DNA from: Verrucomicrobiota bacterium
Lineage (GTDB): Bacteria; Verrucomicrobiota; Verrucomicrobiia; Limisphaerales; J093
Length of the DNA stretch: 64,000 nt
Assembly (NCBI GenBank): GCA_027493615.1
Contig: JAOSKK010000037.1
Coordinates: 334,730 to 398,729 of the forward strand
Direction of reading: 5' to 3'
Positions 22,322 to 31,973 of the stretch are shown here, in pieces (the first letter of the stretch is position 1; each line of letters opens with the position of its first letter). Made by a program: the position numbers and the translations under genes. The notes under the pieces are model-generated. The model worked only from the letters and a program-made list of their open reading frames with translations. It was not told the DNA's origin and did not search any database.

Positions 22322-24627
22322 ATGCTTTGTCGGCGGTTGCCACACGCCACCCGCACCAGCTTGAGCCGAACCGGCTTGGGCGCGCTGTTGGCTGCGACCG
22401 GATCCGTTCTCTGGGGCGCCCCGACCTCCTCCCCGACCTCGCTTCCGCTCGCAGCCCCGGCAGCGGCCGCCGTCGACTCGGAAACCGTCCGCATCGTCCA
22501 CCCCTTCAACGCAACCGTGTTCCCGGCGGATCTGGCGCCACCCACGTTCCACTGGCTGGAGGTCCAGCCAGCCTGTGACACCTGGGAACTCACCTTCGAG
22601 TTCGGCGACGGCCTCCCGCCGCTGCAAGCGCAAGCGACGTCAACCCTCTGGAGCCCCGACCCGGCGTCGTGGGAAACCATCAAGTCGCGCTCGAAAGCAA
22701 ACCCTTCCCGGGTGGTCCTCAGAGGGTTTCGCAAGGCGGCTCCCAAGACCACGCATCGCCAGGCTTCGCTGGAGTTCACCACTTCGCCCGACCCCGTGGG
22801 GGCTCCGATCTTCTACCGGGATGTCAACCTCCCGTTCCTCGAGGCCGTCAAGGATCCCTCGGACATCCGCTGGCGACTCGGGTCCGTCGCGGATCCCGAG
22901 CCCCCGGGTCGTTCTCGATCGCATGCCCGTCTGCGGCAACTGCCATTCCTTCTCGGCCGACGGCCAGACCCTGGGCATGGACGTGGACTATGCCAACAGC
23001 AAGGGCTCCTACGTCATCACCCGCACCGCGCGGGAAATGGCTCTCCTCCCCAGAGACGTCATCACCTGGGACAGCTTCCGCCGCGAGGATGGGGGAACTG
23101 ACCTTCGGTTTGCTCTCCCAGGTGTCCCCCGACGGCCGCTGGGTCGTCAGCACCGTCAAGGACAAGTCCGTGTTCGTGCCGCAGCCCGACCTGGCCTTCT
23201 CCCAGTTGTTCTTCCCCATCAAGGGAATCCTCGCGACCTACGACCGCGAGCGCCGCGTCTTTGCCTCCCTGCCGGGCGCCGACGATCCCGAGTACGTGCA
23301 GAGCAACCCCGCGTGGAGTCCGGACGGGCAGTGGCTGGTGTTCGCACGGGCCAAGGCCTACAGCTTGAGCAACACCGTCGGCCAGGGCCGCGTGCTGCTG
23401 ACGCCCGATGAGTGCCGTGAGTTCACGCGCGACGGGCGTCCCTTCCAATACGATCTGTATCGCCTCCCGTTTAACGAAGGTCGAGGTGGCACAGCCGAGC
23501 CTTTGGTAGGCGCATCGCACGATGGCCTGAGCAATTACTTTCCGAAGTACTCGCCCGACGGGCGGTGGATCGTGTTCTGCAAATCGCGCAATTACATGCT
23601 GCTGCAGCCGGACAGCGAGTTGTACATCATCCCCGCTCACGGCGGCGCCGCGCGCCGGCTGGACGCCAACCTGTCCCGCATGAACTCCTGGCACAGTTGG
23701 TCGCCCAACGGCCGCTGGCTGGTCTTCTCGTCGAAGGCGTTGTCGGACTACACCCAGCTCTTCCTCACCCATGTGGATGACCAGGGGAACACCACCCCCC
23801 CGGTACTCCTGGACCGTTTCACGGCCACCAACCGGGCCGCCAACATCCCCGAATTCGTCAACCTCCCAGCCGGAGGCATCGCCCGCATTGAAAGCCGGTT
23901 CCTGGACGACTACTCCTTCGAGCGCGCGGGCAACGAACTCTACCGCGGCGGCGAACCGATCCGGGCCATCGAGAAATACCGCGAGGCCCTCGCGCTGAAT
24001 CCCGCCAACGTCAACGCCCATCAACGCCTCGGTTTCCTCCTCTACCACGTCCAGCACCGGTTCGAAGATGGCCTGGCCCACACCACCGAGGCGCTGCGCC
24101 TGGACCCGCGCCACGCCCTGGCCCACTGCGACATGGGCGCCCACCTGCTCCAACGCAGCCGCCCCGACGAGGCCATCGTCCACCTGCTGGCGGCTTTGGA
24201 AGGGCTGCCTCCCGGCCCCGAACCCCAGTACCAACCCGCCGCCGTCCGGTCATTGCTCGGCAAAGCCTGCCTCCAGCTCAACCGGTTTGCGGACGCCGCC
24301 ACGCACTTCCGGGAATCGGTCCGGCTGGATCCCGATCAGCCTGAGCCCCACTATCTCCTCGCCCTCGCTCTCGTCTGCCAGGGGAACATCACCGACGCGG
24401 TCAACCACTTGAACCGGGCCACGGCCCTGCGACCTGCCATCGACACCTCGGTCGTCCTGCATGAACTGCTGGCGGAAAACCAGGCCCGCGCCGGCCGCCT
24501 GGACGACGCCATCCGCTCCGCCCAGCGTGCCCTCGAACTCGCCCAGGCCGCCGGCAAGGATGACCTGGCCAGCCGCGTGCGCGCCCGTCTCCAGCGCTAC
24601 CGGGTGGGAAACCCCACCCGACCCTGA
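22322..24627 (+). CDS. Secreted PD40 beta-propeller protein with CxxCH motif and C-terminal TPR repeats
   Basis: About 767 residues after removing one base at each of 22901-22905 and 23091-23095. After a signal-like start (TGLGALLAATGSVLWG) comes an Ig-like segment. The motif PVCGNCHSFSADG follows (CxxCH at 22932-22946), the pattern for covalent c-type heme attachment. Then come WD40-like PD40 blades (VSPDGRWVVSTV, WSPDGQWLVFAR, YSPDGRWIVFCK, WSPNGRWLVFSS). From about residue 525 there are TPR repeats (AGNELYRGGEPIRAIEKYREAL, shown in part, and later units). Similar CxNCHSFS proteins occur in Bacteroidota and Verrucomicrobiota, often annotated as TolB-like. An outer-surface or periplasmic role beside the UnbV protein is inferred; heme binding is untested. 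Confidence 0.82.
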
Positions 24628-24648
24628 ATCACCCCGCCACGCTTCCGT

Positions 24649-26401
24649 TCACTTGCCCTCCCCTTCGATCACTCGGAGCACCCGGTCGGCGGCCAGGTTG
24701 GTCCGCACTTCGACCTGTCCATCCGGCCAGCGGATCTCCAGCCGTTCGATGAACGGGTGCGAACCCAGACCGAAGTGCAGCCGCAGATCGTCCGCGCTCT
24801 GGTAACCCCGGCCCGCCCGCACTTCATCCACGGACGTCCGCCCCCCGCCGTCACGCGCACCACGGCGCCGACCGCGGACCGGTTGCTCCGCGTGCCGACC
24901 AGCTTCAGGGTCACCCAGTGATTCCCGGTCGCCGTCTCGTTGATCATTAACGTCGGGCGACTCCGCGCGTTGAGCACAACCACGTCCGGCCGCCCGTCGT
25001 TGTTCAGATCCCCAAACACGGCGCCGCGGCTGCTCTCGACCCGCAACAGCGGCGGCCCGCTGTCCGTCGTGATGTCCACAAACCGTCCTTTCTCCTGGCG
25101 AAAGAGGAGGTTGCGCTGACGATACGTGCTGCTCCCGTCGTACTGCTCGACGGTGTCCTGCAGATGGCCCGCCGCGGTGAACAACTCCCGCACCCCGTCA
25201 TTGTCGAAATCCACGAACCCACAACCCCAAGTCACGAGGGGCCGCGACCCGGCACCGGCCCCGGTCGGCACCGTCACGTCCTCGAACAGCAACCCTCCGT
25301 GGGTTGAACCCAGGTTGCGGTAGAGCGTGTTCACCTGGTTCTGGTAGTCGGTGACGATCAGGTCAAAGCGGCCATCGCCATCGTAGTCGCCGGCGTTGGC
25401 GCCCATGGTCCCCTGCGGCTCGCCGTACTGGTCCACCGCCACTCCCGCCAGCAACCCGATCTCCTCGAACGTGCCATCCTGCCGGTTGCGGAAGAGGAAA
25501 TTCTCCATCACGTCGTTGCCCACATACACATCCGTCCAACCGTCGCCGTCGAAATCCGAACACACCAACCCCATGGCGTACCCGCGATGCCGGCCGATCC
25601 CCGAGGGCCCGCTCACATCCCGGAACGTCCCGTCGCCTTGATTGCGGTACAGTCGGTTGGCCACCTTCGGATACGTCCGCGGGCTGCAGTACACCGGCAC
25701 GTTCGCCTGCCGGCAGGGCTCGGCCCTGGCGAGGTCGAACTCGAGGTAGTTCCCCACGAACAGATCCACGTGCCCGTCGCGATCGTAATCAAGCCAGGCA
25801 CACCCCGCCCCGCAGCAGTCCGCGCCGAAAGACGCCTCCGCCAACCCGGCCGGCTGCGTCACGTCGGCAAAGGTACCGTCCCCCGATTCCGCCAGAGCCG
25901 ATGCGCGCCGAAGTTCGTGATGAACACGTCCTCGTGACCGTCGTTGTCGTAGTCTGCCACAGCGCAACCCATCGCATACCCGGGGATCGCCAGCCCGCTG
26001 GCCGCCGTGACGTCGGTGAAGGTGCCGTCCCGGTTGTTGCGGTACAACGCGTTGGTCGGTGGCCGGTCGGGCGGCGGGCTGCCCGGCAACGGACCGCCGT
26101 TCAGGAAGAGGATGTCCAGATAACCGTCGCCGTCGTAATCGATCAGCCCCAGACCGCAGGTGACGGTCTCCACGATGTAACGGCGTCCCGAACTGCCGTC
26201 CGTGTGTACAAACCGCACCCCACTCGATTCGCTGGCGTCTCGAAACCGGATCGACGCCGCGGCTTCCAATGACAGCAGCCCTCCCCCGAGCACCATGAGC
26301 ACGGTCACTCCGAACAACCTTGCCGCGCCCGTCCGGTCGGGAACCCCAGCTCGTCTCCTTGAACCGAATACGAAAAGCGGGAGTGAACCCCCGCACCCCA
26401 T
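24649..26401 (-). CDS. Secreted FG-GAP/ASPIC-UnbV protein, paralogue of 20549-22086
   Basis: About 584 residues after adding one base at each of 25880-25884 and 24841-24846. The mature part begins IRFRDASESSGVRFVHTDGSSG and has calcium loops DYDGDGYLDILF, DYDNDGHEDVFI, DYDRDGHVDLFV, DFDGDGWTDVYV and DYDGDGRFDLIV. It ends with the UnbV signature VRAGRGYQSADDLRLHFGLG. It carries the CCGAGC and VPVYCSPR cysteines seen in one UnbV subgroup. ATG 26401 lies inside a family A palindrome; no better ATG, GTG or TTG lies between it and the hydrophobic segment (FGVTVLMVLGGGLL). The upstream gene at 26683 encodes a TPR protein on the same strand. The 3' end is 21 bases from the convergent gene ending at 24627. 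Confidence 0.82.
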
Positions 26402-26474
26402 ACGCTTCGCGATCCGCGAAGGCCGTCCGGTCCGCGCGAAGCGTCTGGAGTGCGTCCGGTTTACCTTCGCTTTC
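26371..26474. repeat. Family A palindromic element, copy 4
   Basis: The left part CGAAAAGCGGGAGTGAACCC and the arm CGCACCCCATACGCTTCGCG pair with GCGAAGCGTCTGGAGTGCG on the right, which continues TCCGGTTTACC and ends CGCTTT. It overlaps the 5' end of the minus-strand UnbV gene and supplies its ATG. Copies at 28030 and 51792 share the same tail beyond the right arm. Confidence 0.8.
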
Positions 26475-26682
26475 AGGTTCACGGCTGCCGAGCCGGTCGA
26501 AAGGGAACAGGTGGCCCTCCCTGCCGTGGCCACGCCGATGGGGACCGCACCCGCCCCGGGTGCTGTGGCGGGCGCCCGCCCGCCACCCCGTATCCACCAC
26601 TCGCGCCCACCACTCCCACACCAGCGGCTACGCCTCGCCGTTTGACCCGCCTCAGAATGGATGAAACCAGGATCATGGAAGT

Positions 26683-28030
26683 TCAAGGTCCTGCTCCAAG
26701 CCGCTGCAATCGCGCGCGATACATCGTGTTGGTCGGATCGAGCTCCACCGCCTTGCCCGCTGCCACCCGGGCTTCGTTGGTGAGACCATTCGCGTACAGC
26801 GCCCACCCCAGGAGATCGTAACTCGCCGCCACCGGCTGGACCTCCACCAGGCGGCGGGACAATTCGAGTGCAGCGGACCGTTGCGCGCCAGTTCCCAAGT
26901 AGAGCCTGGCCAGGTTATTGAGCGCGGCCGGTTGCTGCGGGTCCAACTCGAGTGCCTGCTTCAACTGCGCCTCGGCAGCCTCTTGCTCGCCGACCTGCAG
27001 GAGCAGTGTCCCCAAATTGAGCCGATGCCCCGCCACGGTCGGTTGAAGTCGGACCAACTCCGCGTACGCGTCGCGAGCCTCGGCCCATCGACCGGCAGCG
27101 CGCAGCAACCCGGCCAGGACCTCGCGCGGCCGGATTTCCCCGGGGCGATCAGAATCGCCTCCCGCAGGTGGGCCTCCGCTCGGGCGGGCTGGCGCTGGCG
27201 CAGCAGCAAGCCCGCTGCCTCGGTGTGGAATCCGGCCGCCAACACTCGCATGAAAAGCTCGTCATCGTAGCCGGTGTTGCGGGCGTCGAGTTCGGCCATC
27301 TCCTTCTCCTTGAGCCGCCGGAACGTCGACAGGGCCTCCCGAGCAGCCTCCGCCTCGCCCAACCGCGTGCGCGCCTGCGAAAGCGCGTAGAACGCACCGG
27401 AGAGGTTCGGATTCAGTTGCACCGCCTTCTCGAGTTGTTGCACGGCCTCGAGCGTCTGGCCCTCGCCCAGCAAGAGACGCCCCAAGACCAGTCGCGACGT
27501 CGCGTCCTCGGGCGCCTGTCGCACGGCGGTTTCCAGGGCCTTCTGAGCTCCCGACCGGTCCCCCATCCGCTCGAGGACCATGCCCAACCGCCGTTGGGCC
27601 CCGGCAGGTCGGACTTCAACTCCAACGCCTGACGCAGGTGATCCACCGCCTCCGACATCCGGTCCTGGAGGATCAACAGGTCGGCGAGGAACAACCTCAG
27701 CTCCGGTCTGCCCGGATCCCGCGACAAGGCCTGCACCGCGAGCGCCTCTGCCTGCTCCTTCTCCCCCAATTGACTGCGAATCCGTGCCTGCAGATACAGC
27801 GCCTCGGCACTCGGATCCAGCTCAACCGCCACGGCATCAACCTGTTCCTGCAGGTATCCCCGCGCCGTCTCCGGTCGAAAGGTGGGGAAAGAAGCGGCGT
27901 CAAGCCGTACCCCAAACCCGAGCCAGCCCAAGACCATGAGCAAGGCCGCACAGACCTGCCGCTCTCTGCGGCCTCGCCATGAACCGGTGGTGCGGGCTTC
28001 CAGCCTGCACCCTCGCCATGAGCCGGGCAC
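26683..28030 (-). CDS. Secreted TPR-repeat protein
   Basis: About 449 residues from GTG 28030, or 420 from TTG 27943, after adding one base at each of 27599-27602 and 27138-27141. A hydrophobic segment (VCAALLMVLGWLGFGV) near the start looks like a signal peptide. The rest is back-to-back TPR units, for example AEALYLQARIRSQLGEKEQA, LRLFLADLLILQDRMSEAV, LVLGRLLLGEGQTLEAV and LNLGTLLLQVGEQEAAEAQL. TPRs bind other proteins. The UnbV gene lies downstream on the same strand (282 bases away), mirroring the pair on the plus strand. The start is unsure because GTG 28030 falls on the edge of a family A palindrome. Confidence 0.8.
27981..28011. repeat. Family B short palindrome, copy 1
   Basis: It reads GAACCGGTGGTGCGGGCTTC and continues CAGCCTGCACC. 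It is a variant of a motif whose core is GTGCGGGCGTCCCGCCTGC. Further copies are at 34967, 41936, 47248, 55471 and 62970. It lies directly beside a family A element. Confidence 0.65.
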
Positions 28031-28132
28031 GAAAAGCGGGGGTGAACCCCCGCACTCCAGACGCTGCGCGATGGGCGGAGCCGTTCCGTTCGGCGCGAAG
28101 CGTCTGGAGGGCGTCCGGTTTACCGGCGCTTT
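28030..28132. repeat. Family A palindromic element, copy 5
   Basis: The left arm CGCACTCCAGACGCTGCGCG and right arm GCGCGAAGCGTCTGGAGGGC are followed by GTCCGGTTTACCGGCGCTTT. It sits at the 5' end of the minus-strand TPR gene. Confidence 0.8.
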
Positions 28133-28643
28133 CCGGTTCCTGGCGACCGAGCAGGTCCGAATGGAACCGGCCGTTTCCGCGCAACCCAGCCGCTTGGGAT
28201 CAGCGCTGACCACCAAGTGCATGAATCTTGCTTCTGATGGCACCCTGCGAGTCGCCCGCGAACAGGTATATCGAATCCATTGCCCCGGAAGAAGAAGTGG
28301 CGACGTCGAACCCCGTGACGTTCGTGGCCGCAGCCGCACTGTGCCCGCCGTCTGTCGGTCTGCCGCCGGCACTGGCGCAGGCCTGTATCGGGGTGGCGTC
28401 ATGACGATCATGGAATCCTGAACTTCAGGCAGTCTCAAGTAAACCACCCCGCTGTCCAGCGCAAAACCTTGCGCCGTCGGACGATCAATCCGCCACTTTT
28501 CGCTTGAACTCACGAGCGATCCTTGCTGCTCTCTCCGGAGCAGCACAGCCCCCTTATGAGCACCTGCCGTCTGCAAGTGGGGACTTGCCGGGTGGTCAAG
28601 GTGCCAGAAGACGGGGGGCTGCGCAGGCCCAAAGACAAAACCT
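28133..28643. other. Intergenic region with a possible decayed minus-strand reading frame
   Basis: About 510 bases upstream of the gene at 28644. On the minus strand, 28500-28200 reads like protein in two successive frames (RIDRPTAQGFALDSGVVYLR, then after a frame change FDVATSSSGAMDSIYLFAGD), at lower GC than its surroundings. I do not recognise the product and cannot find a clear start or stop, so it may be a remnant. Otherwise I see only the tail of the palindrome and the leader of the next gene. Confidence 0.35.
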
Positions 28644-31630
28644 ATGCAAAAACCAATCCAAGGGCTCCTGGCCTTGACGGTCACGGCTCTGGCCACCTGG
28701 CAGGCCAGTGCCGCCACACCGACGTTGACGGGAGCCGACCTCGGGTTCCCGTCCAACCCGGGTTCCCACACCGTCGCGGGGGATCGAATCACCGTGATCG
28801 GCGGTGGTGCCGACATCTGGGGCACCGCCGACGCCGGCTACTATGCCTACTTCGAAGTGACGGGCGACTTCGATTACATCGTTAAAGTCGAAAGCCTGGT
28901 CGGCAACGCCGGCGACGGCGGCTGGTCCAAGGCCGAACTCATGGCCCGCCAGGCCGATGATTGGGGCACCGGCTTGTATCCCGACGCCGGTGATCCGCAC
29001 ATCTCGAACATGACCACCCGGCCCTCCTCGGACACCGCCAACGGTGCCCCCGCCGGGGTCAATTACCGCGGCCCGCAGTGGCGCGCCATCCGGTCCAACA
29101 ACAGCACGTGGACAGCGCCCAACCCGGCCTGGCCACCCAACATGCCGAACAACTGGATGCGCCTCGAGCGCGTCGGCAGCGTGTTCTACATGTACACCAG
29201 CAACGACGGTCAGAACTGGTCCATGTACAACCCCTACGACCCGCAAGGCTGGGATACCGCCGGTTCCTGGCCGCCCGGCACGGATAACCCGGATGTCGCC
29301 TTCTTCAGCGAAGCGTGGCCCAACAAGATCCTGCTCGGCCTCGCCGTGACCGCCCATGCGGATGCGTACACGACGGAAGCGGTGTTCCAGCAACTTCAAG
29401 GCGTGGACCCCCGTCCCAATCGCCATCACCGCCCAGCCGCCCGCTACCGTGAACATCGCTGCTAACAGCAAGCTCGAACTAAGCGTCGGCGCCACCGGCG
29501 ATCCCGTCCATTACCAGTGGCGCAGGAACGGGAACCCCATCCCCCGCGCCGTGGGCCGGACCTACACGGTCAACCTGGCTCAGCCCGGCGACTCCGGCAC
29601 CTACACGGTCCGCGTCTTCGGCGGCGGCCAGGAGATCATCAGTTCCGCCTCCCAGGTGACCGTTACCGTGGACACCACCCCGCCGACGATCACCGAGGTC
29701 AAGCCGTTGGCCAGCCAGACCACCGTTCAGGTCACCTTCTCGGAACCGGTAACCCCGGCAACCGCCACAGTGACCGGGAATTACCAGCTCTCGCCCGCGG
29801 TGGCCGTGACAGCCGCGGCGCTCTCGGCGGATGGCTTCCGGGTCACGCTGACCACCGCCGCCCAGGCGCTCAACACCCTCTACACCCTCACGGTGAACAA
29901 CGTCCGCGACACCGGCGGGAACGCCATCGCCGCCGACACCAAGGCCACCTTCACTTCCGTGTCGCTCCTCAAAGGCTACGCCTTCTACGAGCGCTGGAAC
30001 GACTCCGACGGCGATATGGGTGACATCAACGCCTTCGCCGCCGCCATCGCCGACGGCACCGCGCGCGCCCCGGACGTGACCTCCATGGTCAGCCAGTTCG
30101 GTGGACCTTGGGGTGCTACCGACAACTACAACGCCCGCGTCCGGACCTACTTCACCCCGCCGTCCAACGGCAACTATGTGTTCTTCGTGTCTGCCGACGA
30201 CAACGCCCGCGTCTACCTGAGCACGGACGACAAGCCGGCCAACAAGAAGCTCATCTGCCAGGAATCCGGCTGGAGCAACCAGTACCAATGGACCGCACCG
30301 GGGAGCCGGTGCGGCCGAGGACAAACGCTCGGACATGTTCTCCGGAACCGAGTGGCCCGACTACAACACCATTACGCTCCAGGCCAACAAGACCTACTTC
30401 ATGGAGGTACTCTGGAACGAGGGCGGCGGCGGCGACGGTGCCGACGTCACCTTCATCAAGGAAGGTGACCCGGACCCGGCCAACAACACCGACGGCATGT
30501 TCATGCGCGGCAACGTCATCAGTTGGTATGAAACCGTGGATGTGCTCCCGCCGGTCATCGTCACCCACCCGGTCGACAACCTGACCATCCCCGCCGGCGG
30601 CTCCGCCACCCTCACCGTGGAGGCCACCAATCCGGGTGCCGCCGCGCTGACCTACCAATGGCAGAAGAACGGCCGCGACATCCCCGGGGCCACCAGCGCG
30701 AGCTACACCATCTCGAACGCCAGCCCGCTCGACATCGGACAGTACTGGGTGCGCGTGAGCAACCCGAAGGCCTCGACCACCAGCGGCCAGGGCAGCCCCA
30801 ACCCGACCGTCGTGCTCGTCACGGCCACCGGCGTCTTCAACATCGAAGCCGAAGACTTCGACTACGACAACGGCCAGACCAAGGCCGAAGCCAGCACCAT
30901 GCCCTATCTGGGCGGCGCATACGCCAACCTCACGGCCACCTTCGACGTCGATTACCACAACACCGACGCCGTGGACTCGGCCTCCTACCGCACCTTCCCC
31001 GCGGGCCAGCACGCGAATAACTCCACCGAGACGGGCGGCCAATGGACCATGACCCGCGCCGGCGAATGGACCATGACGGCCAACTACAAGATCGGCTGGG
31101 TCGGTTCCGGCGACTGGGGCAACTACACTCGGACGTTCCCCACCCCGGCCAAGGAATACTACGTGTTCGCGGCCCAGTCGTATGACGGAGTCGCCGCCGG
31201 CCAGTTGGCGAGCACCCTCGGGCTCGTCACCGCCGGGGTCGGCACCACCACCCAAACCGTCCAGTCCGTCGGCACCTTCAATGCCCCGGGCTCGGGCGAC
31301 TGGAGCCGGAACAACCTCGTCGCGATGACCGACGCGGCCGGCAACATCAAGACCCTCGAGATCGGGGGCAAGAACACCATCCGCTGGACCTACAACAGCG
31401 GCGACGCCGACTACCTTCTCTTCATCCCCGTGGGCGAACCCGCCGGCCAGGTCGGCAGCGCCTCGATCAACCTCAGCGGTGGCAGCGTGACCATCTCCGA
31501 AGTGCCGCCGGGCGGCTCCATGGTCCAAAGCGCCCCGTCCGTGCTCGGCCCCTGGACCAACGTCGGGCCGGCGCCGCAGTCCGTCGCCGCCACCGGCGCC
31601 GCCATGTACTTCCGGCTCACGCGGCCGTAG
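28644..31630 (+). CDS. Secreted protein with Ig-like, SbsA-like, PA14-like and carbohydrate-binding-like modules
   Basis: About 994 residues after removing one base at each of 29408-29412 and 30300-30303. It starts with a clear signal peptide (MQKPIQGLLALTVTALATWQ, cleaved near ASA). The N-terminal 250 residues resemble a DUF1349/concanavalin fold. Then come an Ig-like domain (VHYQWRRNGNPI), an SbsA-type Ig domain (VQVTFSEPVTPATATV), a PA14-like domain (NGNYVFFVSADDNARVYLST), another Ig-like domain and a CBM6-like region opening FNIEAEDFDYDNGQT. The end is a terminal module closing YFRLTRP. PA14 and CBM6 folds bind sugars, so a polysaccharide-facing role is inferred. The next gene is a paralogue, and a strong terminator follows this one. 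Confidence 0.85.
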
Positions 31631-31682
31631 ACAAAGCACTCACACGGGCGTCGCCTTCCACGGCGCGCGCCCTCCGTTTCAC

Positions 31683-31715
31683 GAGAGACCGGGCCAACCC
31701 GGTCTCTCTTTTTTT
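31683..31715 (+). terminator. Intrinsic terminator
   Basis: An 11-bp perfect stem GAGAGACCGGG / CCCGGTCTCTC with loop CCAA is followed by seven T. It lies 53 bases after the stop at 31630. The same stem recurs after the paralogue at 34859. Confidence 0.95.
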
Positions 31716-31973
31716 ATGCCCCCTCCCGCCGCCCCCCTCCCGCCGCCCCCGCCCGGCCAGATCCCCCGCCCGGCCGGTTCTGGTCTATATCTTGCTAATA
31801 GTAACCATGCATTTTTCGAATTTTATGCTTGCCGACAACGGTGGCTCTGGCGACAACAGGGCCGTTCCATCTCCCGGCGTCCGTGGGTGCGGGTTCCGAT
31901 CCCGCGCAGGGGACCGTCCCCTGCACGGCCCGGTGGTCGGCGGGAACGCGAACGACGGCAGATCAGGCAGCCT
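31716..31973 (+). promoter_or_regulatory. Leader and probable promoter region of 31974-34859
   Basis: After a C-rich stretch the sequence turns AT-rich at about 31785-31830 (TATATCTTGCTAATAG, then CATTTTTCGAATTTTATGC), the most AT-rich stretch I noticed in the window, consistent with a promoter. Two hairpins then abut: GCGGG/CCCGC at 31889-31905 and GCAGGGGA/TCCCCTGC at 31906-31924, about 50 bases before the ATG. Exact -35 and -10 boxes could not be fixed. Confidence 0.5.

Noticed and set aside
31885..31925. T-arm-like sequence GCGGGTTCCGATCCCGC suggesting a tRNA
   Set aside because: The loop does not match the TTCRANY consensus, and no acceptor, D or anticodon arm can be folded around it; it is better read as a leader hairpin.
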